Assembly (NCBI GenBank): GCA_041739225.1
Contig: JBGSOG010000009.1
Location: 1 to 64,000, forward strand
Reading direction: 5' to 3'
Source: BOKV01 sp041739225
GTDB taxonomy: Bacteria > Pseudomonadota > Alphaproteobacteria > Rhizobiales > Rhizobiaceae
Length of the DNA stretch: 64,000 bases
Below, piece by piece: positions 42,497 to 50,121 of this stretch (position 1 is the first letter of the stretch; the number at the start of each line of letters is the position of its first letter). The position numbers were made by a program, and so were the translations under genes. Under the pieces are notes generated by a model that ran no database searches, had not been told where the DNA came from, and was given only the letters and a program-made list of their open reading frames with translations.

Positions 42497-44038
42497 ATGG
42501 AAGCTGAAGTTGTTGAACGTCAGGGACGCCGCTCCGGTGGACGCGCAGCCCGTGTGGCCGTGCGCTCTGCACCGCTCGCCGACAATTTGAGGCCGGTACG
42601 GGCCGGTCTGTCGGGCGGGCAATACAAGCCGCTCAGCGATGCCGATGTGTTGCGGATCCACCATGCTGCACTGGATGCACTGGAGCAAATTGGTCTGTCG
42701 CAGGCACCAAAATCCGGCGTTGAAATCATGACCGCAGCCGGAGCCATTCAGGGCGATGACGGTCGCCTGCGGTTTCCGCGCGCGCTGGTCGAAGACATGC
42801 TGGCAATCGCCGGGCGGGACATTACCCTGTTTGGCCGGGACACCCATCACGATCTGCATTTGTCGGGCACGAAAGTGCATTACGGCACTGCCGGTGCGGC
42901 GGTCCATATCGTTGATGTTGAAAAGAACGAATATCGCGAATCGACTTCCAGGGACCTCTATGATGCTGCGCGGATCACGCATCACCTCGACAATGTCCAT
43001 TTCTTTCAGCGTGCCATGGTCTGCCGGGATATACCCGACAATTTCGACATGGATATCAACACGCTTTACGCCTGTTGTGCCGGAACAACAAAGCATGTCG
43101 GTACCAGCTTTTCAGACCCTGCCCATGTAAAAGGGTGTTTTGACCTGCTGCACATGATCGCCGGGGGCGAAGACAAATGGCGGGCGCGACCGTTCGTCTC
43201 CAACTCGAACTGCTTTGTTGTGCCGCCGATGAAGTTTGCCGAAGAAAGCTGCATCACCATGGAAGCCTGCATTCGTGCAGGCATGCCGATGCTGCTGTTG
43301 TCTGCCGGGCAGGCAGGCGCGACTGCACCCGCGCCGCTTGCAACGGCAATCGTTCAGGCCGTCGCCGAGTGTCTTGCCGGGATTGTCTACGTCAATGCCA
43401 TGGCGCCGGGCCATCCGTGCATCTTCGGCACCTGGCCGTTCGTTTCCGATTTGCGCTCCGGTGCGATGTCCGGCGGATCCGGTGAACAGGCTTTGCTGAC
43501 GGCCGGATGTGCGCAGATGCACCGGTTTTACAATCTTCCCGGTGGCGCAGCTGCCGGCATTGCCGATGCCAAGATGCCCGACATGCAGGCCGGCTGGGAG
43601 CAGGCGACTTCCAACGTCTTGGCTGGGCTTGCCGGCCTCAACATGGTCTATGAGGCAGCCGGGATGCATGCCTCGCTTCTCGGATTCAGCCTTGAATCGC
43701 TGGTGCTGGGCGATGATCTTATCGGGCAGGCGCTGCGCTGCGTTCGCGGCATTGACGTGACCGAGGACAGCGTTTCGATCGAGACAATGCGCCAGGTTTG
43801 CCTGGAGGGTCCGGGGCATTATCTGGGCCATTCGCAAACGTTGGGCCTGATGCAGACCGAATATATTTACCCTGCAGTTGCAGACCGGCTTAGCCCGAAA
43901 GAATGGGCCGAAGTCGGCAAGCCGGGCCTGATTGAACGCGCCATTGAGCGCAAGAACAAGATCCTTGCGGAAGCACGGATGATGATAGACCCGGCGGTTG
44001 ACCAGGAAATCCGCAAGGCGTTCCGGATTTATTTCTGA
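42497..44038 (+). CDS. MttB-family methyltransferase, non-pyrrolysine type
   Basis: Protein of 513 residues in the trimethylamine/glycine-betaine methyltransferase (MttB) superfamily. The ATG at 42497 has the best spacing from GGAGGA; the GTG at 42494 is too close. Family segments include MEACIRAGMPMLLLSAGQAGATAPAP, NAMAPGHPCIFGTWPFVSDLRSGAMSGGSGEQALLTAG and GLAGLNMVYEAAGMHASLLGFS. The frame is continuous with no internal amber codon, so it is not a pyrrolysine enzyme. No corrinoid protein (MttC) or activase is nearby. It probably starts demethylation of a quaternary amine, but the methyl acceptor is unclear. Last gene of the operon, convergent with znuA. Confidence 0.87.
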   Translation: MEAEVVERQGRRSGGRAARVAVRSAPLADNLRPVRAGLSGGQYKPLSDADVLRIHHAALDALEQIGLSQAPKSGVEIMTAAGAIQGDDGRLRFPRALVEDMLAIAGRDITLFGRDTHHDLHLSGTKVHYGTAGAAVHIVDVEKNEYRESTSRDLYDAARITHHLDNVHFFQRAMVCRDIPDNFDMDINTLYACCAGTTKHVGTSFSDPAHVKGCFDLLHMIAGGEDKWRARPFVSNSNCFVVPPMKFAEESCITMEACIRAGMPMLLLSAGQAGATAPAPLATAIVQAVAECLAGIVYVNAMAPGHPCIFGTWPFVSDLRSGAMSGGSGEQALLTAGCAQMHRFYNLPGGAAAGIADAKMPDMQAGWEQATSNVLAGLAGLNMVYEAAGMHASLLGFSLESLVLGDDLIGQALRCVRGIDVTEDSVSIETMRQVCLEGPGHYLGHSQTLGLMQTEYIYPAVADRLSPKEWAEVGKPGLIERAIERKNKILAEARMMIDPAVDQEIRKAFRIYF

Positions 44039-44044
44039 GAGCGT

Positions 44045-44974
44045 TCAGCTTCCCTGTGACAAGCAGTCGGACAAGGATTTGGCCATTGACCGAATGAGTC
44101 CAGGGTAATGCCCTGCACCCTTTTCAATGCTGCTGCCCAGTGGATCAAGCACGCCTGTCCTGGCCGACGTGCCTTCGACAACGACAGAAATCAGCTTTGG
44201 TTCAAATTGAGGCTCGGCAAACACGCAAGCTGCGCCCAGATCTTTTACTTTGGCGCTGATCTCCGAAATACGTTCAGCACCCGGCGTGACTTCGGGCGAG
44301 ACCGTGATCGAGCCGGACGCAAAAATGCCAAAACGGTTTTCGAAATACTGGTAGGCGTCGTGGAACACGATGAAGCCCTTGCCTTTTGCGGGTTCGAGCA
44401 ACGCCGAAACCTCGGCTGTCAATTCATCAAGCTCGCCGGCCATTTTCCTGGCATTGGCATCATAAGCAGCCGCGTTTTGCGGGTCCTGCTTCGAAAGTGC
44501 TGCGGTGATAGCGTAGACAAATGTTCTCGCGTTTTCCGGGTCCAGCCATGCATGGGCATCAGTTTCTCCATGCGAATGGTCTTCATGCTTCTCGCCATCT
44601 TTTGCATGCTCATCGAACGGGCCGCCTTCACGCAGCGCCAGCTTCGTGATGCCCTTCGTGTCCAGCAATTCAACGGAAACAGCCTTGCCTGCCAGTGTCT
44701 CCAGCGGCTTTTCGAGGAAGGCCTCAAGTTCATGTCCAACCCAGACAATGACATCGGCCTGCTCAAGCATTGCCGCCTGCGAAGGCTTCAGCGAATAAGT
44801 GTGTGGCGAACCTGCGCCATTGATGATCAATTGCGGTTCTCCAATGCCCTGCATGACGCCCGCAACCAGCGAATGGACCGGTGCAATTGAAGCAACGACC
44901 TTGGGGGCGGCAACGGCTTGCGCAGACGTTGCAAACAGCAGAACGGCAATGGACGCGGAAAGGAATGGTTTCAC
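44045..44974 (-). CDS. znuA: Zinc ABC transporter substrate-binding protein
   Basis: Periplasmic zinc-binding protein of cluster A-I, 309 residues from a GTG at 44974. The signal peptide is VKPFLSASIAVLLFATSAQAVA (cleavage near residue 22-24). Metal ligands are expected in ASIAPVHSLV, the VGHELEAF His, and VFHDAYQYF; a His-rich loop (DEHAKDGEKHEDHSHGETDAHAW, about 142-164) is typical of ZnuA. A longer frame up to 45106 would run through the Zur boxes and is rejected. Divergent from znuCB-zur. Confidence 0.92.
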   Translation of the reverse strand: MKPFLSASIAVLLFATSAQAVAAPKVVASIAPVHSLVAGVMQGIGEPQLIINGAGSPHTYSLKPSQAAMLEQADVIVWVGHELEAFLEKPLETLAGKAVSVELLDTKGITKLALREGGPFDEHAKDGEKHEDHSHGETDAHAWLDPENARTFVYAITAALSKQDPQNAAAYDANARKMAGELDELTAEVSALLEPAKGKGFIVFHDAYQYFENRFGIFASGSITVSPEVTPGAERISEISAKVKDLGAACVFAEPQFEPKLISVVVEGTSARTGVLDPLGSSIEKGAGHYPGLIRSMAKSLSDCLSQGS

Positions 44975-44993
44975 GATGCCGGTCTTTCGTGAT

Positions 44994-45027
44994 GTTATGT
45001 GATTACGTAATTGCGTAATGGTATAAC
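44994..45027. promoter_or_regulatory. Paired Zur-type boxes between znuA and znuCB-zur
   Basis: Two imperfect inverted repeats, GTTATgtgATTAC (44994-45006) and GTAATggtATAAC (45015-45027), are themselves mirror images of each other. They flank the palindrome ATTACGTAAT (45002-45011) and a related ATTGCGTAAT. The half-sites resemble alphaproteobacterial Zur boxes (GTTAT/ATAAC with GTAAT/ATTAC). The pair lies between znuA and znuC, and zur is the last gene of the right-hand operon, so autoregulation by zinc is likely. Confidence 0.7.
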
Positions 45028-45075
45028 GTGTGCGATAGGGAGGGGCAACCCCTTTTTGCGGACCATGACAGTGAA

Positions 45076-45930
45076 ATGTTGAAACCGGCGTCGCCACTCG
45101 TGTCACTCCAGAATGCCGGTGTATTTCGCTCGGGGCGATGGCTAGTGCGCGGGGTCGGGTTTGATCTGCGGCCTGGCGAAATCATCACCTTGATCGGACC
45201 TAACGGTTCGGGGAAATCCACCACTGCAAAAATCGTGCTGGGCATTCTTGCGCCGGATGAGGGCAGGGTGGATCGCAGTGCCGGTTTGCGCGTTGCCTAT
45301 GTGCCGCAAAAGATTGCCATTGACTGGACGCTGCCGCTTGCAGTCGGCAGGTTCATGCAACTGACCGGGAAACTTTCGCAAAGCGCAATTGACGAAGCGC
45401 TCGAAAGCACCGGTGTGCTGCACCTGCGCAACGCGGAGATGCGCAATTTGTCAGGCGGCGAATTCCAGCGGGTAATGCTGGCGCGGGCGATGGCGCGCAA
45501 TCCACAATTGCTGGTGCTGGACGAGCCAGTGCAGGGCGTTGATTTTTCCGGCGAGATCGCGCTGTACAAACTGATCACCACCATCCGTGACAGGCTCAAT
45601 TGCGGCATTGTGCTGGTCTCTCACGATTTGCACGTGGTGATGGCAGCTACCGACCAGGTCATTTGCCTCAACGGCCATGTCTGCTGTCAGGGAACACCGG
45701 TTGCAGTGGCGCAAAGTCCGCAGTACCGGCAATTGTTCGGCGACCGGGCAGATGCGACCCTGGCACTTTACCAGCACCACCATGACCATGCCCACATGCC
45801 GGACGGGCGCGTGCAGCACGCGGACGGCAGTGTTACCGATCATTGCCATCCAGACGATGGCCACCATCATAATGACGACCACGGGCATCATCACGCATAC
45901 TCAGGCAGGGATGCCGGCCATGCTGGATGA
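45076..45930 (+). CDS. znuC: Zinc ABC transporter ATP-binding protein with His-rich tail
   Basis: ATPase of the ZnuABC zinc importer, 284 residues from the ATG at 45076; the GTG at 45028 overlaps the Zur-box region and is rejected. Walker A is GPNGSGKST, the signature LSGGEFQRVMLARA, Walker B LLVLDEPVQGVD and the H-loop VLVSHDLHV. The last 50 or so residues contain about 16 histidines in clusters (HHHDHAH, DHCH, HHH, HHH), a likely zinc-binding tail. The znuB start lies within the end of this gene (11-bp overlap). Confidence 0.92.
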   Translation: MLKPASPLVSLQNAGVFRSGRWLVRGVGFDLRPGEIITLIGPNGSGKSTTAKIVLGILAPDEGRVDRSAGLRVAYVPQKIAIDWTLPLAVGRFMQLTGKLSQSAIDEALESTGVLHLRNAEMRNLSGGEFQRVMLARAMARNPQLLVLDEPVQGVDFSGEIALYKLITTIRDRLNCGIVLVSHDLHVVMAATDQVICLNGHVCCQGTPVAVAQSPQYRQLFGDRADATLALYQHHHDHAHMPDGRVQHADGSVTDHCHPDDGHHHNDDHGHHHAYSGRDAGHAG

Positions 45931-46747
45931 TTTCTTCACCCGCGCAATGCTGGCCGGGCTCGGCGTTGCCATCGTGGCAGGGCCACTGGGCTGTTTCATC
46001 GTCTGGCGTCGGCTCGCCTATTATGGGGATACGCTTTCGCATGCTGCCTTGCTTGGGGTGGCGCTCGGCCTCCTGTTTGAAGTGAACATCACGCTCGCCG
46101 TGTTTGCCAGTTCCATTGTGTTGTCACTGGCCTTGCTGGCCTTGCAGCGCAAGGCAACGCTGTCGGGTGATGCATTGCTGGGCCTGCTGGCGCATTCCTC
46201 TCTGGCTGTCGGACTGGTGGTGCTTTCAAGCATGACCTGGGTGCGGGTGGACCTGACGGGTTTTCTGTTCGGCGATATTCTGGCGGTTTCGCGAACCGAC
46301 ATTGCAATCATCTGGATTGGCGGTACTGCCGTTCTGGTCCTGCTGGCCATGGTCTGGCGACCGCTTTTTGCCACAACTGTCAACGAAGAACTGGCACTTG
46401 CCGAGGGAATGAATCCGCAACGTGCCAATCTGGTTTTCATGTTGCTGATGGCAACTGTGATTGCGATCTCGATGAAGCTGGTCGGCGTTTTGCTCGTGAC
46501 TGCCATGCTGATCATTCCGGCAGCGAGCGCGCGCCGTTTCTCCAGCAGTCCCGAGCAAATGGCGCTGTTGGCAGTCTTGTTTGGCGCAGCGTCCGTGGTG
46601 GGCGGTCTGTTCGGGTCGCTGCACTTTGATACGCCGTCGGGTCCAAGCATCGTGGTCGCGGCGCTGCTGATTTTCCTCGCCGGCCTCACGCCGGTTTCAT
46701 CAATGTTTGCAAGCCGCCGGCTTCCGCAGCAAGGTCACAGGCCATGA
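45920..46747 (+). CDS. znuB: Zinc ABC transporter permease
   Basis: Inner-membrane channel of the zinc importer, 275 residues from the ATG at 45920 (MLDDFFTRAMLAGLGV), with another in-frame ATG at 45911. Seven to eight hydrophobic helices. Family segments are GPLGCFIVWRRLAYYGDTLSHAALLGVALG, FLFGDILAVS and MKLVGVLLVTAMLIIPAASARRFS. A longer frame beginning at 45677 lies inside znuC and is a shadow. Its stop overlaps the zur start by 4 bp. Confidence 0.94.
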   Translation: MLDDFFTRAMLAGLGVAIVAGPLGCFIVWRRLAYYGDTLSHAALLGVALGLLFEVNITLAVFASSIVLSLALLALQRKATLSGDALLGLLAHSSLAVGLVVLSSMTWVRVDLTGFLFGDILAVSRTDIAIIWIGGTAVLVLLAMVWRPLFATTVNEELALAEGMNPQRANLVFMLLMATVIAISMKLVGVLLVTAMLIIPAASARRFSSSPEQMALLAVLFGAASVVGGLFGSLHFDTPSGPSIVVAALLIFLAGLTPVSSMFASRRLPQQGHRP

Positions 46748-47178
46748 ACCAACACCATCACCACCCGGCTGGCGCTGAACTTACGCGGAACCAATCATTG
46801 GTCTATTCCGCTTTGTGCGATGCATCCGGGCCGCTCAGCGCTTACACCATCCTCAACAAACTGCGCGAAGACGGGTTGCGCGCGCCGTTGCAGGTTTATC
46901 GCGCGCTGGAAAAACTGGTCGAAACGGGCTTGGTCCACCGGCTGGAAAGCCTCAATTCCTTCGTCGCCTGCCGCCATCCCGGCTGTGCTTCCCACGCAAG
47001 CATGGCGTTCACGATCTGCGAAAAATGCGGCAGTGTGGCAGAAGTCGCCGACGAGCAACTTTCCGGCCATCTGGAAGGTCTGGCGCTGGCTGCACGGTTC
47101 TCGCTCGCACGCTCAATTGTCGAATTGCGCGGCATTTGCGGGCGGTGCCGGGTTGAGCCTGAACAGCAGCCCGCGTAA
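46744..47178 (+). CDS. zur: Zinc uptake regulator, Fur family
   Basis: Metalloregulator of 144 residues that represses zinc uptake when zinc is abundant. It starts MNQHHHHPAG, an unusual four-histidine N-terminus. A winged helix (about 14-75, APLQVYRALEKLVETGLVHRLES) is followed by the dimerisation domain with metal residues in FVACRHPGCASHASMAF and two zinc-binding CxxC motifs (CEKCG and CGRC). ATGA overlap with znuB puts it in the operon it most likely controls through the boxes at 44994-45027. Confidence 0.92.
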   Translation: MNQHHHHPAGAELTRNQSLVYSALCDASGPLSAYTILNKLREDGLRAPLQVYRALEKLVETGLVHRLESLNSFVACRHPGCASHASMAFTICEKCGSVAEVADEQLSGHLEGLALAARFSLARSIVELRGICGRCRVEPEQQPA

Positions 47179-47187
47179 AAGCAAGCC

Positions 47188-48225
47188 ATGAGCCTGTACC
47201 AAGCAAACCAGAACAAAAAGTTGTTCGCGGTCGCGCCAATGATGGACTGGACCGACCGGCACTGCCGATTTTTCCATCGGCAGATCACGCGGCGTGCACT
47301 TTTGTATACCGAAATGGTTACGGCAGATGCGGTGATCCATGGCGAGCGAAACCGACTTTTGGGTTTTGATGTAGCCGAGCATCCGCTGGCCTTGCAGCTT
47401 GGCGGCAGCGACCCTGTGAAGTTGGCGACAGCAGCGCAGATTGGTGAGGATTTCGGTTATGACGAAATCAACCTCAATGTCGGCTGTCCATCCGACCGGG
47501 TACAGTCGGGAACCTTTGGTGCTTGCCTGATGCGCACGCCTTTTCTGGTCGGCGAGTGTGTTGCGGCGATGAAGTCCGCAGTGAAAATTCCGGTCACCGT
47601 AAAGTGCCGCATCGGCGTGGACGAGCAGGATCATTCTGCGCTGGATGAACTGGCACATGCTGTCTGGCGAGCCGGTGCAGATGGCCTGTGGGTGCATGCC
47701 CGCAAGGCCTGGCTTCAAGGACTCAGTCCAAAAGAAAACCGTGACATACCACCCCTCGATTATGATCGCGTGCGCCGGTTAAAGTGCGAAAACGGGAGTC
47801 ATTTCATTGGCTTGAACGGCGGGCTTGAGGATCCGATTCAGGCGCTTGCAGAATTGATTCAAGTCCCTGACAAACTGATTCAACCGGCTCCGGCGCTTGA
47901 CGGGGCGATGCTCGGCCGTGCCGCTTACCATCAGCCGCACATCCTTCGCGATGTTGACAGGCTGTTCTACGGCGATGTGCGGGAGCCTGCCGCCTGGGGT
48001 GAGTTGATGGATGTCATGCAGGAATATGCCACCCGCCATGTTGCGTCTGGCGGGCGGATGTCGCACGTCACCCGCCACATGGTAGGGTTGTTCCATGGTT
48101 TGCCCGGCGCACGCCGCTGGCGGCAGGTATTGTCAACCAAGGCGCACCTGCACGGTGCCGGACCGCAGGTGATTGCCGAGGCGTTTGCCGAACTGCGGCT
48201 TGACGGCGGGCTGGCTGCAGCCTAA
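47188..48225 (+). CDS. dusA: tRNA-dihydrouridine(20/20a) synthase
   Basis: FMN- and NADPH-dependent enzyme that reduces U20 and U20a in tRNA to dihydrouridine, 345 residues. N-terminal FMN barrel (FAVAPMMDWTDRHCRFFHRQI), TEMVTADAVIHG, PLALQLGGSDP, catalytic Cys100 in NLNVGCPSDRVQSG, KCRIGVD and the DusA-typical VHARKAWLQGLSPKENRDIPPL. The helical recognition domain is at the C-terminus. It follows zur after 9 bp and may be read through from it, although the functions are unrelated. Confidence 0.94.
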   Translation: MSLYQANQNKKLFAVAPMMDWTDRHCRFFHRQITRRALLYTEMVTADAVIHGERNRLLGFDVAEHPLALQLGGSDPVKLATAAQIGEDFGYDEINLNVGCPSDRVQSGTFGACLMRTPFLVGECVAAMKSAVKIPVTVKCRIGVDEQDHSALDELAHAVWRAGADGLWVHARKAWLQGLSPKENRDIPPLDYDRVRRLKCENGSHFIGLNGGLEDPIQALAELIQVPDKLIQPAPALDGAMLGRAAYHQPHILRDVDRLFYGDVREPAAWGELMDVMQEYATRHVASGGRMSHVTRHMVGLFHGLPGARRWRQVLSTKAHLHGAGPQVIAEAFAELRLDGGLAAA

Positions 48226-48277
48226 TCGCCAACAACAAGACGGGTCTTTTGCCCTTTCAAACCTCCGGGTCATTTTC

Positions 48278-49108
48278 ATGGAATTTTTGCCGCCCCTGCA
48301 GGAACTACTGCCGTTTGTTGCCGGTCTGCTGGTGGCGGGCGTGGTTGCCGGTTTTCTCGCCGGCCTGTTTGGCATCGGGGGAGGCGCCGTATTGGTGCCG
48401 GTGTTTTACCAGATGCTGACGGCACTCAATGTCGATGATGCCGTGCGCACGCACTTGTGCGTGGGTACGTCGCTTGCCATCATCGTGCCCACATCGCTGC
48501 GCTCGTTTCAGGGCCACTGGAAGCGCGGTGCGGTCGACGGGGAATTGTTGCGCTCCTTCATGTTGCCGGTTCCAGCAGGAGTGATTGCCGCTTCAGTTCT
48601 TGCTGCGTTTATTTCCGGCGAAGGATTGCGGATCATCTTTGCCGTTGTTTCGGTGCTCGTGGCGTTCAAATTGCTGTTCGGCAAATCCAGCTGGCGATTG
48701 GGCGACGACATCCCCGGCAGTCCGCTGCGCCCGGTAATCGGATTTTTCATCGGGCTTTTGTCGGCGTTCATGGGCATTGGCGGCGGCATCTTCAACAACA
48801 CTTTCATGACGCTTTACGGCCGCCAGATGCTGCAGGCGGTGGCAACATCATCCGGAGTAGGGGTGTTGATCGCGGTACCCGGCGCGCTGGGTTACATCTG
48901 GGCTGGATGGAGCGCAGTCGGCTTGCCGCCGTTTTCGTTGGGCTTCGTCAATTTGCTGATGATCGTCATCGTCATGCCGATGACATTGCTGGTTGCGCCG
49001 CTGGGGGTGTCGATGGCACACCGCCTGCCCAAGCGCCAACTGGAAATCGGCTTCGGCTTGTTCATGGTGTTTGTCGCCGTGCGGTTCTTGTTCAGCATCT
49101 TTGGCTAG
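48278..49108 (+). CDS. TauE/SafE-family (TSUP) membrane permease
   Basis: Integral membrane protein of 276 residues from the ATG at 48278; the open frame extends back to 48173 inside dusA but without support. About eight helices. The duplicated TSUP motifs GFLAGLFGIGGGAVLVPVFY and GLLSAFMGIGGGIFNNTFMTLYG mark the family, whose members export or import sulfonates, sulfite or other small organic anions. Substrate cannot be read here. The stop overlaps the stop of the convergent protease gene by 4 bp. Confidence 0.9.
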   Translation: MEFLPPLQELLPFVAGLLVAGVVAGFLAGLFGIGGGAVLVPVFYQMLTALNVDDAVRTHLCVGTSLAIIVPTSLRSFQGHWKRGAVDGELLRSFMLPVPAGVIAASVLAAFISGEGLRIIFAVVSVLVAFKLLFGKSSWRLGDDIPGSPLRPVIGFFIGLLSAFMGIGGGIFNNTFMTLYGRQMLQAVATSSGVGVLIAVPGALGYIWAGWSAVGLPPFSLGFVNLLMIVIVMPMTLLVAPLGVSMAHRLPKRQLEIGFGLFMVFVAVRFLFSIFG

Positions 49109-49806
49109 TCGGTCAAAATCAGCCTGTCGCCGCGAAATTCGAAGCTGGTGAGCTGCGACAGGAAATTCATGCCGAGCAGGCTGGTATCGAGGGCGTTGGC
49201 GGGGGCAACCATGGCATGCACATTGCGCCGTTCGATTTCGCCGATCACCAGTGTTTCAAGCTGGATGCGGGCAGCCGTCGTCACGCCGTTGGCTGTTGAA
49301 ACCGGAAAATCATATCTGAGAGAATTGGTGTCGATCCCGGACGAACGGGCATCGGCTTCCGTCAGCACGACAATGCTGGCTCCAGTATCCACAAGCATGT
49401 TCAAACTTGCGCCATTGGCTTGCGCATTGGCGGTGAAATGCCGGTCATCGGTGCGCAGCAACGTCACTTGCGCGCGTCCGTCGGTGGCAGTGGTTGAGAT
49501 CGGGCTGCCCGGTACAAGTCCGGCAGTCAATCGCGAAGCAACATCCTGCAACTCGTAGCGGTACAGATAGCCTGCCATCAACACCAGGATGATCGCCAGC
49601 CAAAGCACCAAGTGGCGCGCTGCTTCGCGCCATTGGTGTCTTGCAGGAATGATGGCCGATGCTACCAGCAAGCCCCAAAGCCCGTAGAACGCCAGGCTGG
49701 CGAAATCGTCATTGGCCATGCCGAAGACAGTGCCTGCATCATGGTTGAGGATGAGGATCAGTGCCACTGCGCCAATGGCGGCGAGCAACAACCACAACGG
49801 GTTCAT
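49105..49806 (-). CDS. Membrane-anchored retropepsin-like aspartic protease
   Basis: Protein of 233 residues with three N-terminal hydrophobic helices (about 3-20, 36-54, 66-82) and a C-terminal retropepsin-like domain (about 110-233). The catalytic aspartate is Asp140 in NMLVDTGASIVVL. The hydrophobic flap and LGMNFLSQL ending match clan AA single-domain proteases (TIGR02281 group), which work as homodimers. The active site probably faces the periplasm. Overlaps the DUF1289 gene upstream by 4 bp (ATGA). Confidence 0.85.
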   Translation of the reverse strand: MNPLWLLLAAIGAVALILILNHDAGTVFGMANDDFASLAFYGLWGLLVASAIIPARHQWREAARHLVLWLAIILVLMAGYLYRYELQDVASRLTAGLVPGSPISTTATDGRAQVTLLRTDDRHFTANAQANGASLNMLVDTGASIVVLTEADARSSGIDTNSLRYDFPVSTANGVTTAARIQLETLVIGEIERRNVHAMVAPANALDTSLLGMNFLSQLTSFEFRGDRLILTD

Positions 49807-50039
49807 GCGCCGCCAGTGCCTGTACCAGCTTCGCGCACCATGCGGCGACGCCGTGTTTCGCGGCGCGGCTTGCGTTCGATGCTTGCCATGCGTGGCGGCA
49901 ACAATTCCATCACGGCAATGCGCTCGCGTTCGCTCATGTTTATCCAGCCCGAAATTTCGTCACGCGTGCGGGCACACCCGAAGCAATAGCCTGTGGCCAT
50001 GTCGATGGTACAAACCAAAATGCAGGGCGAAGTGACCAA
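49803..50039 (-). CDS. DUF1289 family protein
   Basis: Small protein of about 78 residues. DUF1289 shows as SPCILVCTIDMATGYCFGCARTRDEISGW, with four cysteines that suggest a metal or iron-sulfur site, followed by an Arg-rich tail (ERKPRRETRRRRMVREAG). No ATG precedes the conserved core without running into the kinase gene. A TTG at 50039 (LVTSPCILVC) preceded by AAAGG is the best start; an upstream start at 50165 would overlap the kinase C-terminus. Start uncertain, domain clear. Confidence 0.78.
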   Translation of the reverse strand: MVTSPCILVCTIDMATGYCFGCARTRDEISGWINMSERERIAVMELLPPRMASIERKPRRETRRRRMVREAGTGTGGA

Positions 50040-50121
50040 TGACGCGCCTTTCGCTTGAAGGATCCAGAATACTCCCTTCAGGTAGCAATTGCGCAGGAAA
50101 AGGCAAGGGCACAGGGGTCGT

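Noticed and set aside
42497..44038. Possible pyrrolysine (amber read-through) in the MttB homologue
   Set aside because: The frame runs at full family length with no internal TAG, so no pyrrolysine is encoded.
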